DNA of 40,807 nt from NCBI GenBank assembly GCA_964387485.1, contig CAYLWV010000005.1, forward strand, positions 1 through 40,807, given 5' to 3'. Every line of letters begins with the position of its first letter. Within the stretch, counting starts at the first letter, position 1. Shown here piece after piece: positions 16,243 through 25,190 of this stretch. A program made the position numbers and the translations under genes. Source of the DNA: Fluviibacter sp964387485 (GTDB lineage Bacteria > Pseudomonadota > Gammaproteobacteria > Burkholderiales > Rhodocyclaceae). Below the pieces are notes generated by a model. It saw nothing but the letters and a program-made list of their open reading frames with translations. It was not told the origin of the DNA and searched no databases.

Positions 16243-17331
16243 ATGCTACTTTGGCTCTCGGAATGGTTGGCTCAGGATGTGCGGGCGTTCAACGTCTTCA
16301 ATTACCTGACACTGCGCACCGTGCTGGCGGCACTCACCGCGCTGGTGATCTGCTGGGTGGCGGGTCCGGCCGTAATCCGCTGGCTGGCCGCCAAGAAGAT
16401 CGGTCAGGCCGTTCGTACCGATGGGCCGCAGACGCACCTGGTCAAATCAGGTACGCCGACCATGGGCGGTGTGCTTATTCTGATTGCCACCGGCCTGTCG
16501 ACACTGCTTTGGGGCGATCTGGAAAACCGCTACGTCTGGGTGGTACTGCTGGTGACCCTGGGGACGGGTGCCGTGGGCTGGTATGACGACTGGCGCAAAG
16601 TGGTGTATCGCGACCCCAAAGGCTTGGCCAGCCGCTGGAAGTTCTTCTGGCAATCCGTGATTGGTCTGACGGCTGCCGTTTTTCTCGGCCTGACCGCGAA
16701 TACGCCGGTGCAGTTCGAGCTGATTCTGCCTTTCTTCAAGGATGTAGCGATTCCGCTGGGTCTGGTGGGTTTTATGGTGCTGACCTACCTGGTGATTGTC
16801 GGTACGTCGAATGCCGTGAACCTGACCGATGGTCTGGATGGTCTGGCCATCATGCCAGCCTGTATGGTGGCGGCGGCGCTGACGATCTTCGCTTATGTGG
16901 CCGGTAATGCCGTCTATGCCAAATATCTGTTCATGCCTTATGTGCCGGGGGCCGGTGAGATCTGTGTCCTGCTCGGCGCACTGGTCGGCGCCGGCCTGGG
17001 CTTCCTGTGGTTCAACGCTTATCCGGCGGAAGTCTTTATGGGGGATGTCGGCGCACTGGCGATTGGTGCGGCACTGGGGACCACGGCGGTGATTGTCCGC
17101 CAGGAAATCGTGCTGTTCATCATGGGCGGCGTCTTCGTGGCTGAAACCGTCTCCGTCATGATGCAAGTCGGCTATTTCAAGGCGACCAAAGGCAAACGCA
17201 TTTTCCGTATGGCGCCGTTGCACCACCACTATGAGCTGGGGGGCTGGAAAGAAACCCAGGTGGTTGTGCGCTTCTGGATCATCACCATCGTCCTGGTTCT
17301 GCTGGGCCTCTCCACCCTGAAACTCCGTTAA
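16243..17331 (+). CDS. mraY: MraY, phospho-MurNAc-pentapeptide transferase
   Basis: MraY transfers phospho-MurNAc-pentapeptide to undecaprenyl phosphate to give lipid I at the inner membrane. The 362-residue protein has about ten membrane helices. Conserved loops include VRTDGPQTHLVKSGTPTMGG, the aspartates of WYDDWRKV, NAVNLTDGLDGLA, FLWFNAYPAEVFMGDVGAL and the HHHYELGGWKE histidine loop. Length and motifs are standard. It begins 9 nt after murF. Confidence 0.98.
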   Translation: MLLWLSEWLAQDVRAFNVFNYLTLRTVLAALTALVICWVAGPAVIRWLAAKKIGQAVRTDGPQTHLVKSGTPTMGGVLILIATGLSTLLWGDLENRYVWVVLLVTLGTGAVGWYDDWRKVVYRDPKGLASRWKFFWQSVIGLTAAVFLGLTANTPVQFELILPFFKDVAIPLGLVGFMVLTYLVIVGTSNAVNLTDGLDGLAIMPACMVAAALTIFAYVAGNAVYAKYLFMPYVPGAGEICVLLGALVGAGLGFLWFNAYPAEVFMGDVGALAIGAALGTTAVIVRQEIVLFIMGGVFVAETVSVMMQVGYFKATKGKRIFRMAPLHHHYELGGWKETQVVVRFWIITIVLVLLGLSTLKLR

Positions 17332-17350
17332 CTATTCTTAAGCCATCATC

Positions 17351-18817
17351 GTGACACGCGCGCTTCATTCCTCGCAAACCCAACCGGCAGACCTGCAGGG
17401 TCGTCGGGTGCTGGTGGTCGGCCTCGGTGAGTCCGGGCTGGCCATGGCGCGCTGGTTGCATCAGCAGGGTGCGCGGGTGGCTGTGGTGGACACGCGAGCC
17501 GAGCCGCCCGGCGTTGCCCTTCTGGCCACTGACGTACCGGATGCCGAGTGGCGCAGTCGTGGTGTTGCCATCGAAGGGGCGTTGATCGAAGTCTGTTTGG
17601 CGGATGTCGATTTGCTGGCACTCTCGCCAGGCGTCGCCTTTGATAGTCCGCTGGTGGGCGCTGCGCGGTCGCGAGGCATCCCAGTCTGGTCCGAGGTAGA
17701 TTGTTTCCTGGTGGCCCGTCAAGCGGCCTGTCCCGCAAGTAAGGTGGTGGCGATTACCGGCGCCAATGGTAAAACCACGACAACAGCATTGACAGCCCAT
17801 GTGCTCAATGCCGCAGGCGTTGATGCCGTGGCCTGCGGCAATATTTCGCCATCGATGCTGGATGCCTTCATGGCACGCGCGGCAAATGGTGCGTGGCCGC
17901 AGGTCTGGGTGTTGGAATTGTCGAGCTTCCAGCTGGAAGCGACGCAATGCATGCGCAGTGATGCCGCGATCATTCTGAATCTGAGCGAAGATCACCTGGA
18001 TCGCCATGTCACCATGGCCGGCTATGCGGCCGCCAAGGCGCATGTCTACCAGCATTGCGCGTACCCGGTCTGGAATCGGGCCGATCTCTGGGCTGATGCC
18101 TACGGTCTGAACTGTGCTGTGGCCAACAGCATCGGCGACGATGCGCCGACCCATGCCACAGATTTTGGTCTGATGGACGGCTGGATCGTGCGTGGCGCCG
18201 AGCGTCTCATTGAAACCGCTGCGTTGCCGCTGCTGGGTCGTCATAATGCGCTGAATGTGCAGGCGGCGCTGGCGCTGTGTGCGGTGGTGCTGCCGGCCGG
18301 CAAATCTCTGGCCGATCTGCTGCCAGGGCTTCGCTCGTTCCGGAGCCTGCCGCATCGTGTGACGCTGGTGGCAACAATCGATGACGTGCGTTACGTCGAT
18401 GACTCGAAGGCGACCAATGTGGGTGCGACCCTGGCCGCTATTGATGGGTTATTTGATCCGGCACACCCCACGAAGAAGCTTGCGCTGCTGCTGGGTGGCG
18501 AGGGCAAAGGCCAGGACTTTGCGCCGTTGACCGCCGTGATCGAACGCGCGGCCCGTGCCGTGGCGCTGATCGGCAAGGATGCTGCAGCGATTGTCGCTCA
18601 TCTACCGGCGGGGGTGCCTGCTCAGCGTTTTGACGATCTACCGGCGGCCACCCGCTGGCTGGCTGATCAGGCACAACCGGGGGATACGGTATTGCTGTCG
18701 CCGGCCTGCGCCAGCCTGGATATGTTCCGCAATTATGCCGAGCGCGCCGCCGTGTTTGTTGAGGCCGTGGCGACCTTGGGCAGTTGTGCCGCAGTGAAAG
18801 ACGGGAGGGCGGCATGA
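17351..18817 (+). CDS. murD: MurD, UDP-MurNAc-L-Ala:D-glutamate ligase
   Basis: MurD adds D-glutamate, the second stem residue. The 488-residue protein has the N-terminal nucleotide fold RVLVVGLGESGLAMARWL, the ATP loop VAITGANGKTTTTA, SSFQLEATQ, the NLSEDHLDRH block and the C-terminal YVDDSKATNVGATLAAI. The only plausible start is GTG at 17351, 19 nt after mraY, with no clear ribosome site; this may lower its translation relative to neighbours. It is about 50 residues longer than the E. coli enzyme. Its stop overlaps the ftsW ATG. Confidence 0.96.
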   Translation: MTRALHSSQTQPADLQGRRVLVVGLGESGLAMARWLHQQGARVAVVDTRAEPPGVALLATDVPDAEWRSRGVAIEGALIEVCLADVDLLALSPGVAFDSPLVGAARSRGIPVWSEVDCFLVARQAACPASKVVAITGANGKTTTTALTAHVLNAAGVDAVACGNISPSMLDAFMARAANGAWPQVWVLELSSFQLEATQCMRSDAAIILNLSEDHLDRHVTMAGYAAAKAHVYQHCAYPVWNRADLWADAYGLNCAVANSIGDDAPTHATDFGLMDGWIVRGAERLIETAALPLLGRHNALNVQAALALCAVVLPAGKSLADLLPGLRSFRSLPHRVTLVATIDDVRYVDDSKATNVGATLAAIDGLFDPAHPTKKLALLLGGEGKGQDFAPLTAVIERAARAVALIGKDAAAIVAHLPAGVPAQRFDDLPAATRWLADQAQPGDTVLLSPACASLDMFRNYAERAAVFVEAVATLGSCAAVKDGRAA

Positions 18818-19980
18818 ACCGTCTGATGCGTATTATCAATTCCCCAGAAGAACAGTCCGAAGTCGATCCGCTGTTGGTCTGGAGCGCCCTGGCGCTGCTT
18901 CTGATCGGCCTGGTCATGGTGTATTCGTCCTCGATCGCCTTTGCCGAGGGTAGCCGTATCTTCGGTCGTAATCCGAACTACTTCCTGATCCGTCACGCCA
19001 TTTTCCTGACCATCGGTCTGGCAGCAGCCGGTGCAGCATTCCAGGTGCCGATTCAGACCTGGCAGCGCTGGTCGCCCTACCTGTTCCTTGGTGGCATTGT
19101 GCTCCTGATGCTGGTGCTGATTCCGGGGTTGGGCCGGGACGTGAACGGTGCACGGCGTTGGCTGCCGCTCTTTGTGGTCAATCTGCAGCCTTCCGAGCTG
19201 ATGAAGCTTTTTGTCGTGCTCTATGCCGCGGACTTTACCGTGCGCAAGATGAACGTCATGCACAGTCTGAAGAAGGCCTTCCTGCCGATGTTCGCGGCGA
19301 TGGTGCTGGTTGGCTCGCTGCTGCTGAAAGAGCCGGACTTCGGTGCCTTTGTCGTGATCATTTCGATTGCCTTCGGCATCCTCTTTCTGGGTGGCATGAA
19401 GATCAAGCCCTTCGTGATTCTGATTCTGTTGCTGCTGGTGGCTTTTGCCATCCTGATTATCGTGTCGCCGTATCGCCGTGACCGGATCTTCGGTTTTATG
19501 GACCCCTGGGCCGATGCCCTGGGTCGTGGTTACCAGCTGTCGCATTCACTGATCGCTTTCGGTCGCGGCGAGTTCTTCGGGGTCGGCCTTGGCGCCAGCG
19601 TTGAAAAACTGTTCTACCTGCCGGAAGCCCATACGGATTTCCTGATGGCCGTGATTGCCGAAGAACTCGGATTTGTGGGCGTGGTCGTCGTGATTGCGCT
19701 GTTCGGTCTGCTCATCCAGCGCATCATCATGGTCAGCAAACAGTGCATCAAGCTGGACCGCTGCTTCCCGGCGCTTGTGGCGCAAGGCATTGCCATCTGG
19801 ATCGGGGTGCAGGGCTTCATCAATATGGGCGTGAATATGGGGCTGTTGCCGACCAAAGGCCTGACTCTGCCCATGATGAGTTTTGGTGGTTCGGGCATTC
19901 TGGTGAACTGCATTGCCGTCGCGATTCTGTTGCGTATCGACTGGGAAAATCGTCAGATGATGCGGGGGCGCCGACCATGA
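18814..19980 (+). CDS. ftsW: FtsW, septal peptidoglycan glycosyltransferase (SEDS family)
   Basis: FtsW polymerises lipid II at the septum as partner of FtsI. The 388-residue product has about ten membrane segments and the SEDS signatures GLVMVYSSS, NGARRWLPL, LQPSELMKL, the extracellular-loop segment EAHTDFLMAVIAEELGFVG, and GLLPTKGLTLPMMSFGGSG near the end. I chose the ATG at 18814, which overlaps the murD stop (ATGA) and has GGGAGG upstream; the frame extends 10 codons further but that part is hydrophilic and inside murD. Its stop overlaps murG by 4 nt. Confidence 0.97.
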   Translation: MNRLMRIINSPEEQSEVDPLLVWSALALLLIGLVMVYSSSIAFAEGSRIFGRNPNYFLIRHAIFLTIGLAAAGAAFQVPIQTWQRWSPYLFLGGIVLLMLVLIPGLGRDVNGARRWLPLFVVNLQPSELMKLFVVLYAADFTVRKMNVMHSLKKAFLPMFAAMVLVGSLLLKEPDFGAFVVIISIAFGILFLGGMKIKPFVILILLLLVAFAILIIVSPYRRDRIFGFMDPWADALGRGYQLSHSLIAFGRGEFFGVGLGASVEKLFYLPEAHTDFLMAVIAEELGFVGVVVVIALFGLLIQRIIMVSKQCIKLDRCFPALVAQGIAIWIGVQGFINMGVNMGLLPTKGLTLPMMSFGGSGILVNCIAVAILLRIDWENRQMMRGRRP

Positions 19981-21056
19981 CGATGCAGAAAACCCTCCTG
20001 GTGATGGCTGGTGGCACGGGCGGTCATATCTTCCCGGCGCTGGCCGTGGCTGATGTGCTGCGTCAGCAGGGCTGGCGTATTGTCTGGTTGGGCAACCCGA
20101 ACGGCATGGAAGCCAAACTGGTGCCGTCACGGGGTTACGAATGCGCCTGGGTGGAATTTACGGCCGTGCGCGGCAAGGGCATTGCGCGCAAGCTCATGCT
20201 ACCGGTCAATCTGCTGCGCGCCTGTCTGGCCGCGCGTCGGGTAATCAAAGAGGTGCGTCCGGATGTGGTATTGGGCATGGGCGGTTACATCACCTTTCCG
20301 GGTGGCGTGATGGCACGTCTGGCAGGGGTGCCGCTGGTCATCCACGAACAGAACGCTGTGGCCGGTTTGGCGAACAAGGTATTGAGCCGCATCGCCACAC
20401 GTGTGCTGAGTGGTTTCCCGGAGACGCTGCCGGACGCCGAATGGGTGGGGAACCCGGTGCGAGCCGAAATTGCTGCGTTGGCAACGCCCTCTGTGCGTTA
20501 CGAGGGTCGTGCCGGCCAGCCGCTGAATGTTCTGGTGGTGGGGGGCAGTCTCGGTGCTCAGGCGTTAAATCAGCAGGTACCGCAGGCGGTGGCAGTGCTA
20601 GATGAAACCGAACGTCCGCAGATTCGTCACCAGACCGGCACCCGCGACCTTGAGTCAGTACGTGCCGCCTACACGGCGATCAACGTGAATGCCGATGTAA
20701 AGCCATTCATTGATGACATGGCCGCAGCCCTGGCCTGGGCGGATCTGGTGGTGTGCCGTTCCGGTGCGCTGACGGTGGCCGAACTGGCGGCCGCTGGCGT
20801 GGCCAGTGTGATGGTGCCGTTCCCGCATGCCGTGGATGACCACCAGCGCGTGAATGCCGAATTCCTGGTGCGTGGTCACGAAGGTGTGACCGCTGGCCAT
20901 TGCGTGGTTCAGCACGCGCTGACAGCGGCGGGTCTGGCACAACTGCTGCGCCAATCGCGCACCGAACTGACACAGCAGGCAATAGCCGCCCGTGCCCTGG
21001 CGCGCCCGGAAGCGGCGCAGACCGTTGCCACCCTTTGCGAGGAGCTTGCCGCATGA
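19977..21056 (+). CDS. murG: MurG, lipid II-forming N-acetylglucosaminyltransferase
   Basis: MurG adds GlcNAc to lipid I, making lipid II on the inner face of the membrane. The 359-residue GT-B enzyme has the first glycine loop MAGGTGGHIFPALAVAD, HEQNAVAGLANKVLSRI, the second loop VVGGSLGAQALNQ, and the donor-site block CRSGALTVAELAAAGV followed by PFPHAVDDHQRVNA. The ATG at 19977 overlaps the ftsW stop by 4 nt; the open frame continues upstream inside ftsW but has no family homology there. It overlaps murC by 4 nt. Confidence 0.97.
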   Translation: MTMQKTLLVMAGGTGGHIFPALAVADVLRQQGWRIVWLGNPNGMEAKLVPSRGYECAWVEFTAVRGKGIARKLMLPVNLLRACLAARRVIKEVRPDVVLGMGGYITFPGGVMARLAGVPLVIHEQNAVAGLANKVLSRIATRVLSGFPETLPDAEWVGNPVRAEIAALATPSVRYEGRAGQPLNVLVVGGSLGAQALNQQVPQAVAVLDETERPQIRHQTGTRDLESVRAAYTAINVNADVKPFIDDMAAALAWADLVVCRSGALTVAELAAAGVASVMVPFPHAVDDHQRVNAEFLVRGHEGVTAGHCVVQHALTAAGLAQLLRQSRTELTQQAIAARALARPEAAQTVATLCEELAA

Positions 21057-22462
21057 AACACAAGATTCATCATCTGCATTTCATCGGTATCGGTGGCTCC
21101 GGCATGAGTGGTATTGCCGAGGTACTGATCAATCTGGGTTATACGGTTAGTGGTTCGGATATGCAGGCCGGTGCTGTCACCCAGCGTTTGGGTGCGCTGG
21201 GCGCACGTATCATGCTCGGTCATCAGGCAGCCAATATTGCCGGCGCGGATGCGATTGTCGTGTCAACCGCCGTGCAGGCCGATAACCCGGAAGTCGTTGC
21301 CGCCCGGGAAGCGGGTATCCCGATTGTGCCGCGCGCCCAGATGCTGGCTGAACTGATGCGTCTGAAGCAGGGGATTGCCGTTGCCGGGACGCACGGTAAA
21401 ACCACCACCACCAGCCTGATTGCATCCATTCTGGGTGAGGGCGGTTTTGATCCGACCTTCGTGATTGGCGGGCGTCTCAATGCCGCCGGCGCCAATGCGC
21501 GGCTGGGCAAGGGCGATTTTCTGGTGGCCGAAGCCGATGAATCGGATGCGTCTTTCCTCAGACTGTCGCCAGTGATTTCGGTGGTCACCAATATTGATGC
21601 CGATCACATGGAAACCTATGGCCATGACTTCGGCAAACTGAAACAGGCCTTTGTCGATTTTCTGGAGCGCCTGCCGTTTTACGGGGTGGCTGTGCTGTGC
21701 ACGGATGATCCGAACGTGAATGAGATCATTCCGCGAGTGACCAAGCAGATTGTGCGCTACGGCCTCAATGAGCAGGCCAATATCCGTGCCGAGGATGTAC
21801 GGGCCGACAACGGTCGTATGCACTTCACGGCTGTGCGTCGTAATGGTTCAGTCTCTCGTCTGCCGATCACCCTGAATCTGCCGGGTGTGCATTACGTTCA
21901 GAACGCCCTGGCGGCGATTGCCGTGGCGACGGAGGTAGGAGCTTCCGACGAATCAATCATCAAGGCGCTGGGTGAGTTCCGCGGTGTTGGTCGCCGTTTC
22001 CAGCGCTATGGTGAGCTACCGCTTGCTCATGGCGGCACAGTCACCGTGATTGATGACTACGGCCATCATCCGGTTGAAATGACGGCCACGATTGCCGCAG
22101 CGCGTGGTGCTTTCCCGGAGCGTCGTCTGGTGCTGGCTTTCCAGCCGCACCGCTACTCGCGCACCCGCGATTGCTTTGAAGATTTTGTCCAGGTGCTGGG
22201 CACGGTCGACGTGCTGCTGCTGACGGAGGTTTATGCTGCTGGCGAAGCGCCCGTCGTGGCCGCCGATGGTCGCGCATTGGCTCGGGCATTGCGTGTGGCC
22301 GGCAAGGTGGAGCCATTGTTTGTGGAGTCGGTGAATGATCTGCCGTCAGCGCTGATCGATACCTTGCGCGATGGTGATGTGCTGTTGACCATGGGGGCCG
22401 GTTCGATTGGTGGCACCGCAGCGAAACTGTTTGAAGCCCTAGGCGCGGTTGCCGAGCAATGA
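21053..22462 (+). CDS. murC: MurC, UDP-MurNAc:L-alanine ligase
   Basis: MurC adds L-alanine, the first stem residue. The 469-residue ligase opens with the Rossmann loop FIGIGGSGMSGIAEVL, and has the ATP loop VAGTHGKTTTTSLI, EADESDASFL, NIDADHMETYG, and the C-terminal DDYGHHPVEMTATI and FQPHRYSRTRD blocks. The ATG at 21053 overlaps the murG stop (ATGA), with GAGGAG upstream. The open frame runs further back into murG but only the part from 21053 is homologous. Its stop overlaps murB. Confidence 0.97.
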   Translation: MKHKIHHLHFIGIGGSGMSGIAEVLINLGYTVSGSDMQAGAVTQRLGALGARIMLGHQAANIAGADAIVVSTAVQADNPEVVAAREAGIPIVPRAQMLAELMRLKQGIAVAGTHGKTTTTSLIASILGEGGFDPTFVIGGRLNAAGANARLGKGDFLVAEADESDASFLRLSPVISVVTNIDADHMETYGHDFGKLKQAFVDFLERLPFYGVAVLCTDDPNVNEIIPRVTKQIVRYGLNEQANIRAEDVRADNGRMHFTAVRRNGSVSRLPITLNLPGVHYVQNALAAIAVATEVGASDESIIKALGEFRGVGRRFQRYGELPLAHGGTVTVIDDYGHHPVEMTATIAAARGAFPERRLVLAFQPHRYSRTRDCFEDFVQVLGTVDVLLLTEVYAAGEAPVVAADGRALARALRVAGKVEPLFVESVNDLPSALIDTLRDGDVLLTMGAGSIGGTAAKLFEALGAVAEQ

Positions 22463-23424
22463 TGATGAACGAACCCCGCCACTTCGCTCAAGCACCGGTC
22501 GCGTTACGCGGCAAGTGGGCTGAGCACGTTGCCATGGCACGTCATGTGTCGTGGCGAGCGGGGGGGGCTGCGCGTCAGGCCTATACGCCGGCAGATCTGG
22601 ATGATCTGGCCACCATGCTGGGGCAGTTGCCGGCCTCGGAGCCCTTGCTATTTGCCGGTCTGGGCAGCAATCTCCTGGTGCGTGACGGCGGCTTTAATGG
22701 CACGGTGGTGTTCCTGCACGCCGCACTGAATACACTCCGTGTAGAAACCCTGGCCGATGTGGGTGACGTGATTTATGCCGAAGCGGGTGTTGCCAGCCCG
22801 AAGGTGGCCCGTTTTGCGGCAAACCTGGGGTGTGATGCCGCCTTTATGGCCGGCATTCCGGGTACCGTCGGTGGCGCGCTGGCGATGAATGCCGGGTGTT
22901 ATGGCGCAGAGACCTGGCCGTTTGTCGTGCAGGTGTGCACCATTGATCGTCAGGGACGGCGCCATATCCGCACGGCAGCAGATTTCGAGATCAGCTATCG
23001 CCATGTGGTCGCCAAGCATGGGGCTGCTGCAGAGGAAGTCTTTGCGGCGGCCTGGTTCAAATTTCCGGCGCAGGATCAAGCCACTGCACGTGACACCATT
23101 CGCACGCTGCTGGAAAAGCGCGTGGCCAGTCAGCCGCTGCGTTGGCCGAATGCCGGTTCAGTATTCCGCAATCCGCCGGGTGATTTTGCGGCGCGTCTCA
23201 TCGAAGCCTCCGGACTCAAGGGCTTGCGGATGGGTGGCGCCGAGGTCAGTGCGCAGCATGCGAACTTCATCGTCAATCACGATGGCACGGCGACGGCGGC
23301 TGATATCGAAACGCTGATTACAACGGTGCAGGCACGTGTTGCCGCCGCCACCGGCGTTGAATTGATCCGGGAAGTGCGCATCGTCGGTGACGCACTGTCT
23401 TCAACCTCTGTTTCAGGGTCTTAA
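22459..23424 (+). CDS. murB: MurB, UDP-N-acetylenolpyruvoylglucosamine reductase
   Basis: MurB reduces enolpyruvyl-UDP-GlcNAc to UDP-MurNAc with FAD and NADPH. The 321-residue product shows the FAD-binding phrases LFAGLGSNLLVRDGGF, AFMAGIPGTVGGALAMNAG and YGAETWPFV, and the active-site block NAGSVFRNPPGDFAARLIE that holds the catalytic serine. The start at 22459 reads ATGATGATG, so any of three consecutive ATG codons could be used; the first overlaps the murC stop. It is a short type I MurB. ddl follows after 4 nt. Confidence 0.96.
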   Translation: MMMNEPRHFAQAPVALRGKWAEHVAMARHVSWRAGGAARQAYTPADLDDLATMLGQLPASEPLLFAGLGSNLLVRDGGFNGTVVFLHAALNTLRVETLADVGDVIYAEAGVASPKVARFAANLGCDAAFMAGIPGTVGGALAMNAGCYGAETWPFVVQVCTIDRQGRRHIRTAADFEISYRHVVAKHGAAAEEVFAAAWFKFPAQDQATARDTIRTLLEKRVASQPLRWPNAGSVFRNPPGDFAARLIEASGLKGLRMGGAEVSAQHANFIVNHDGTATAADIETLITTVQARVAAATGVELIREVRIVGDALSSTSVSGS

Positions 23425-23428
23425 CATC

Positions 23429-24388
23429 ATGTCTCGCGTGATCGATCCCAAATCTCTCGGTAAGGTCGTTGTCCTGTTCGGAGGTTCGTCCGCTGAACGC
23501 GAAGTGTCGCTGAATAGCGGCGGTCGTGTGCTGGCAGCGCTGCAACGTCAGGGCGTGGATGCGCACAAGTTCGACCCCGCCGAGACGCCGTTGTCTGCCC
23601 TGGAAAACGCCGGGTTCGACCGCGCGTTCATCGCCCTGCACGGGGGCATTGGTGAAAACGGCACGCTGCAGGGTTTTCTGGAAATGATTGGCCTGCCCTA
23701 TACCGGAAGCGGTGTGCTGGCATCGGCGCTGGCCATGGATAAATGGCGTTCCAAGCTGGTGTGGCAGGCCGCTGGTTTGCCGACGCCCGGCTATCGGCTG
23801 ATCGACGCGGAAACGGATGCGCAGGCCGTGATTGATGCTCTGGGTCTGCCGCTCTTCGTTAAGCCAGTCCATGAGGGCTCCAGCGTGGGGGTGACCAAGG
23901 TTAAAACCCCGGAAGCGCTGATGCCAGCCTGGCAGGATGCCGCCCGTCATGACAGCACGGTCATCGCCGAAACGGCGTTGCTCGGCGGTGAGTTTACGGT
24001 AGCGGTCTGGCAAACGCCGGCCGGCTTGCAGGCGCTGCCGCCGGTACGCATTGTACCGGCCACCGAATTCTACGATTACGAAGCCAAGTACAACCGTGAT
24101 GACACGCAGTACAACGTGCCCTGCGGTTTACCGGAAGCGCAGGTGGCGCACATGCAGTCACTGGCTGTTGATGCGTTCGAAGCGCTGGGGTGCCGGGGTT
24201 GGGGGCGTATCGATTTTCTCTTGGACACAGCCGGCGCGCCTTATGTGCTTGAAGCCAACACCGCTCCCGGTATGACAGATCACTCCCTGGTGCCGATGGC
24301 CGCACGTGCCGCCGGTGTGGATTACGACCATCTGGTACTGACGGTGGCTGCGATGGCAGCACTCGATGCCGTGCCAGTAGGCGCTTGA
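23429..24388 (+). CDS. ddl: Ddl, D-alanine:D-alanine ligase
   Basis: Ddl makes D-Ala-D-Ala, the substrate of MurF and eventual target of glycopeptides. The 319-residue ATP-grasp enzyme opens with VVVLFGGSSAEREVSLNSG, followed by FIALHGGIGENGTLQG, the omega-region PVHEGSSVGVTKV, YDYEAKYNRDDTQY, and the C-terminal metal site IDFLLDTAGAPYVLEANTAPG. The ATG at 23429 lies 4 nt after murB; an earlier frame start would overlap murB by 38 nt. It resembles the DdlB copy that is normally in dcw clusters. Confidence 0.96.
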   Translation: MSRVIDPKSLGKVVVLFGGSSAEREVSLNSGGRVLAALQRQGVDAHKFDPAETPLSALENAGFDRAFIALHGGIGENGTLQGFLEMIGLPYTGSGVLASALAMDKWRSKLVWQAAGLPTPGYRLIDAETDAQAVIDALGLPLFVKPVHEGSSVGVTKVKTPEALMPAWQDAARHDSTVIAETALLGGEFTVAVWQTPAGLQALPPVRIVPATEFYDYEAKYNRDDTQYNVPCGLPEAQVAHMQSLAVDAFEALGCRGWGRIDFLLDTAGAPYVLEANTAPGMTDHSLVPMAARAAGVDYDHLVLTVAAMAALDAVPVGA

Positions 24389-24401
24389 GGAAACAGACAT
24401 C

Positions 24402-25190
24402 ATGATCTGGAACCGTCCTGACCTGATGAACCGCTTGTCCGGCCTGCTCTGGGGCTTGGGGCTGCTGCTCATCCTCGTTTCGGGCGTGCTGATGGTGATC
24501 CGGATGCCGTTTTTTCCGGTACGTGACGTGGTGCTGACCAAACCTCTGGTGCGCGTGCAGGTCGAAGATATCCGTGCGGGCATTGCGCCGTACATCGGCG
24601 GCAATTTCTTCACGGTGGATCTCAAGGCCATCCGCCAGGGCGCCGAACAGCAGCCCTGGGTTTATCGTGCCGATGTGCGTCGTCAGGGCTTTGGCAACCT
24701 GTCGCTGGATATCGACGAGCAGGCACCGGTGGCCCGTTGGGGCAATGAAGGCACGCGGACGACCTCCGAGTGGCTGAACCGTGATGGCGATGTCTTCGAG
24801 GTGCCAGACAGTACGCTCGGTAATCTTGGCCAGAATCTGCCGGTACTGCACGGTCCGCTGGATACCGGAAATGAATTGATGGCCCGCTATGTGCGCTACA
24901 GCGCCTTGCTGGAGCCAACCGGCCGCACGATCCGTCAACTGGATCTGAGTCCGCGCCTTTCGTGGAGCCTGCGTCTCGATAACGGGACACGTCTGGAGCT
25001 GGGTCGCGAGCGCACCCTGAACAGCGCCGATGAACAGGTAGAGACTTTCGTAGCACTGTATCCCCAATTGATTGGCAACCGTGCGGTGGCACCGTCGGTG
25101 GTTGATCTCCGTTATCCGGCAGGTGTCGCTGTGCGTTACCCCGCAGCGCCGGCTGCTTCCATTTCTTCTGACCGTAAGGGCAAGTCATGA
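24402..25190 (+). CDS. ftsQ: FtsQ, division protein of the FtsQLB complex
   Basis: FtsQ is a bitopic inner-membrane protein that links early and late division proteins. The 262-residue product has a short cytoplasmic tail, one membrane segment (about 12-34, LSGLLWGLGLLLILVSGVL), a POTRA domain (about 36-105, including the NFFTVDLKAIRQGAEQQPWV block) and a beta domain with ERTLNSADEQVETFVALYPQ. It starts 13 nt after ddl with TTGAGGAAA upstream, and overlaps ftsA by 4 nt. The C-terminus is a short Ala/Ser-rich tail. Confidence 0.95.
   Translation: MIWNRPDLMNRLSGLLWGLGLLLILVSGVLMVIRMPFFPVRDVVLTKPLVRVQVEDIRAGIAPYIGGNFFTVDLKAIRQGAEQQPWVYRADVRRQGFGNLSLDIDEQAPVARWGNEGTRTTSEWLNRDGDVFEVPDSTLGNLGQNLPVLHGPLDTGNELMARYVRYSALLEPTGRTIRQLDLSPRLSWSLRLDNGTRLELGRERTLNSADEQVETFVALYPQLIGNRAVAPSVVDLRYPAGVAVRYPAAPAASISSDRKGKS

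Noticed and set aside
17282..18355. 357-codon minus-strand frame
   Set aside because: Antisense to murD, whose Mur-ligase motifs are complete on the plus strand.
23994..25067. 357-codon minus-strand frame
   Set aside because: Antisense to ddl and ftsQ; no homology seen.
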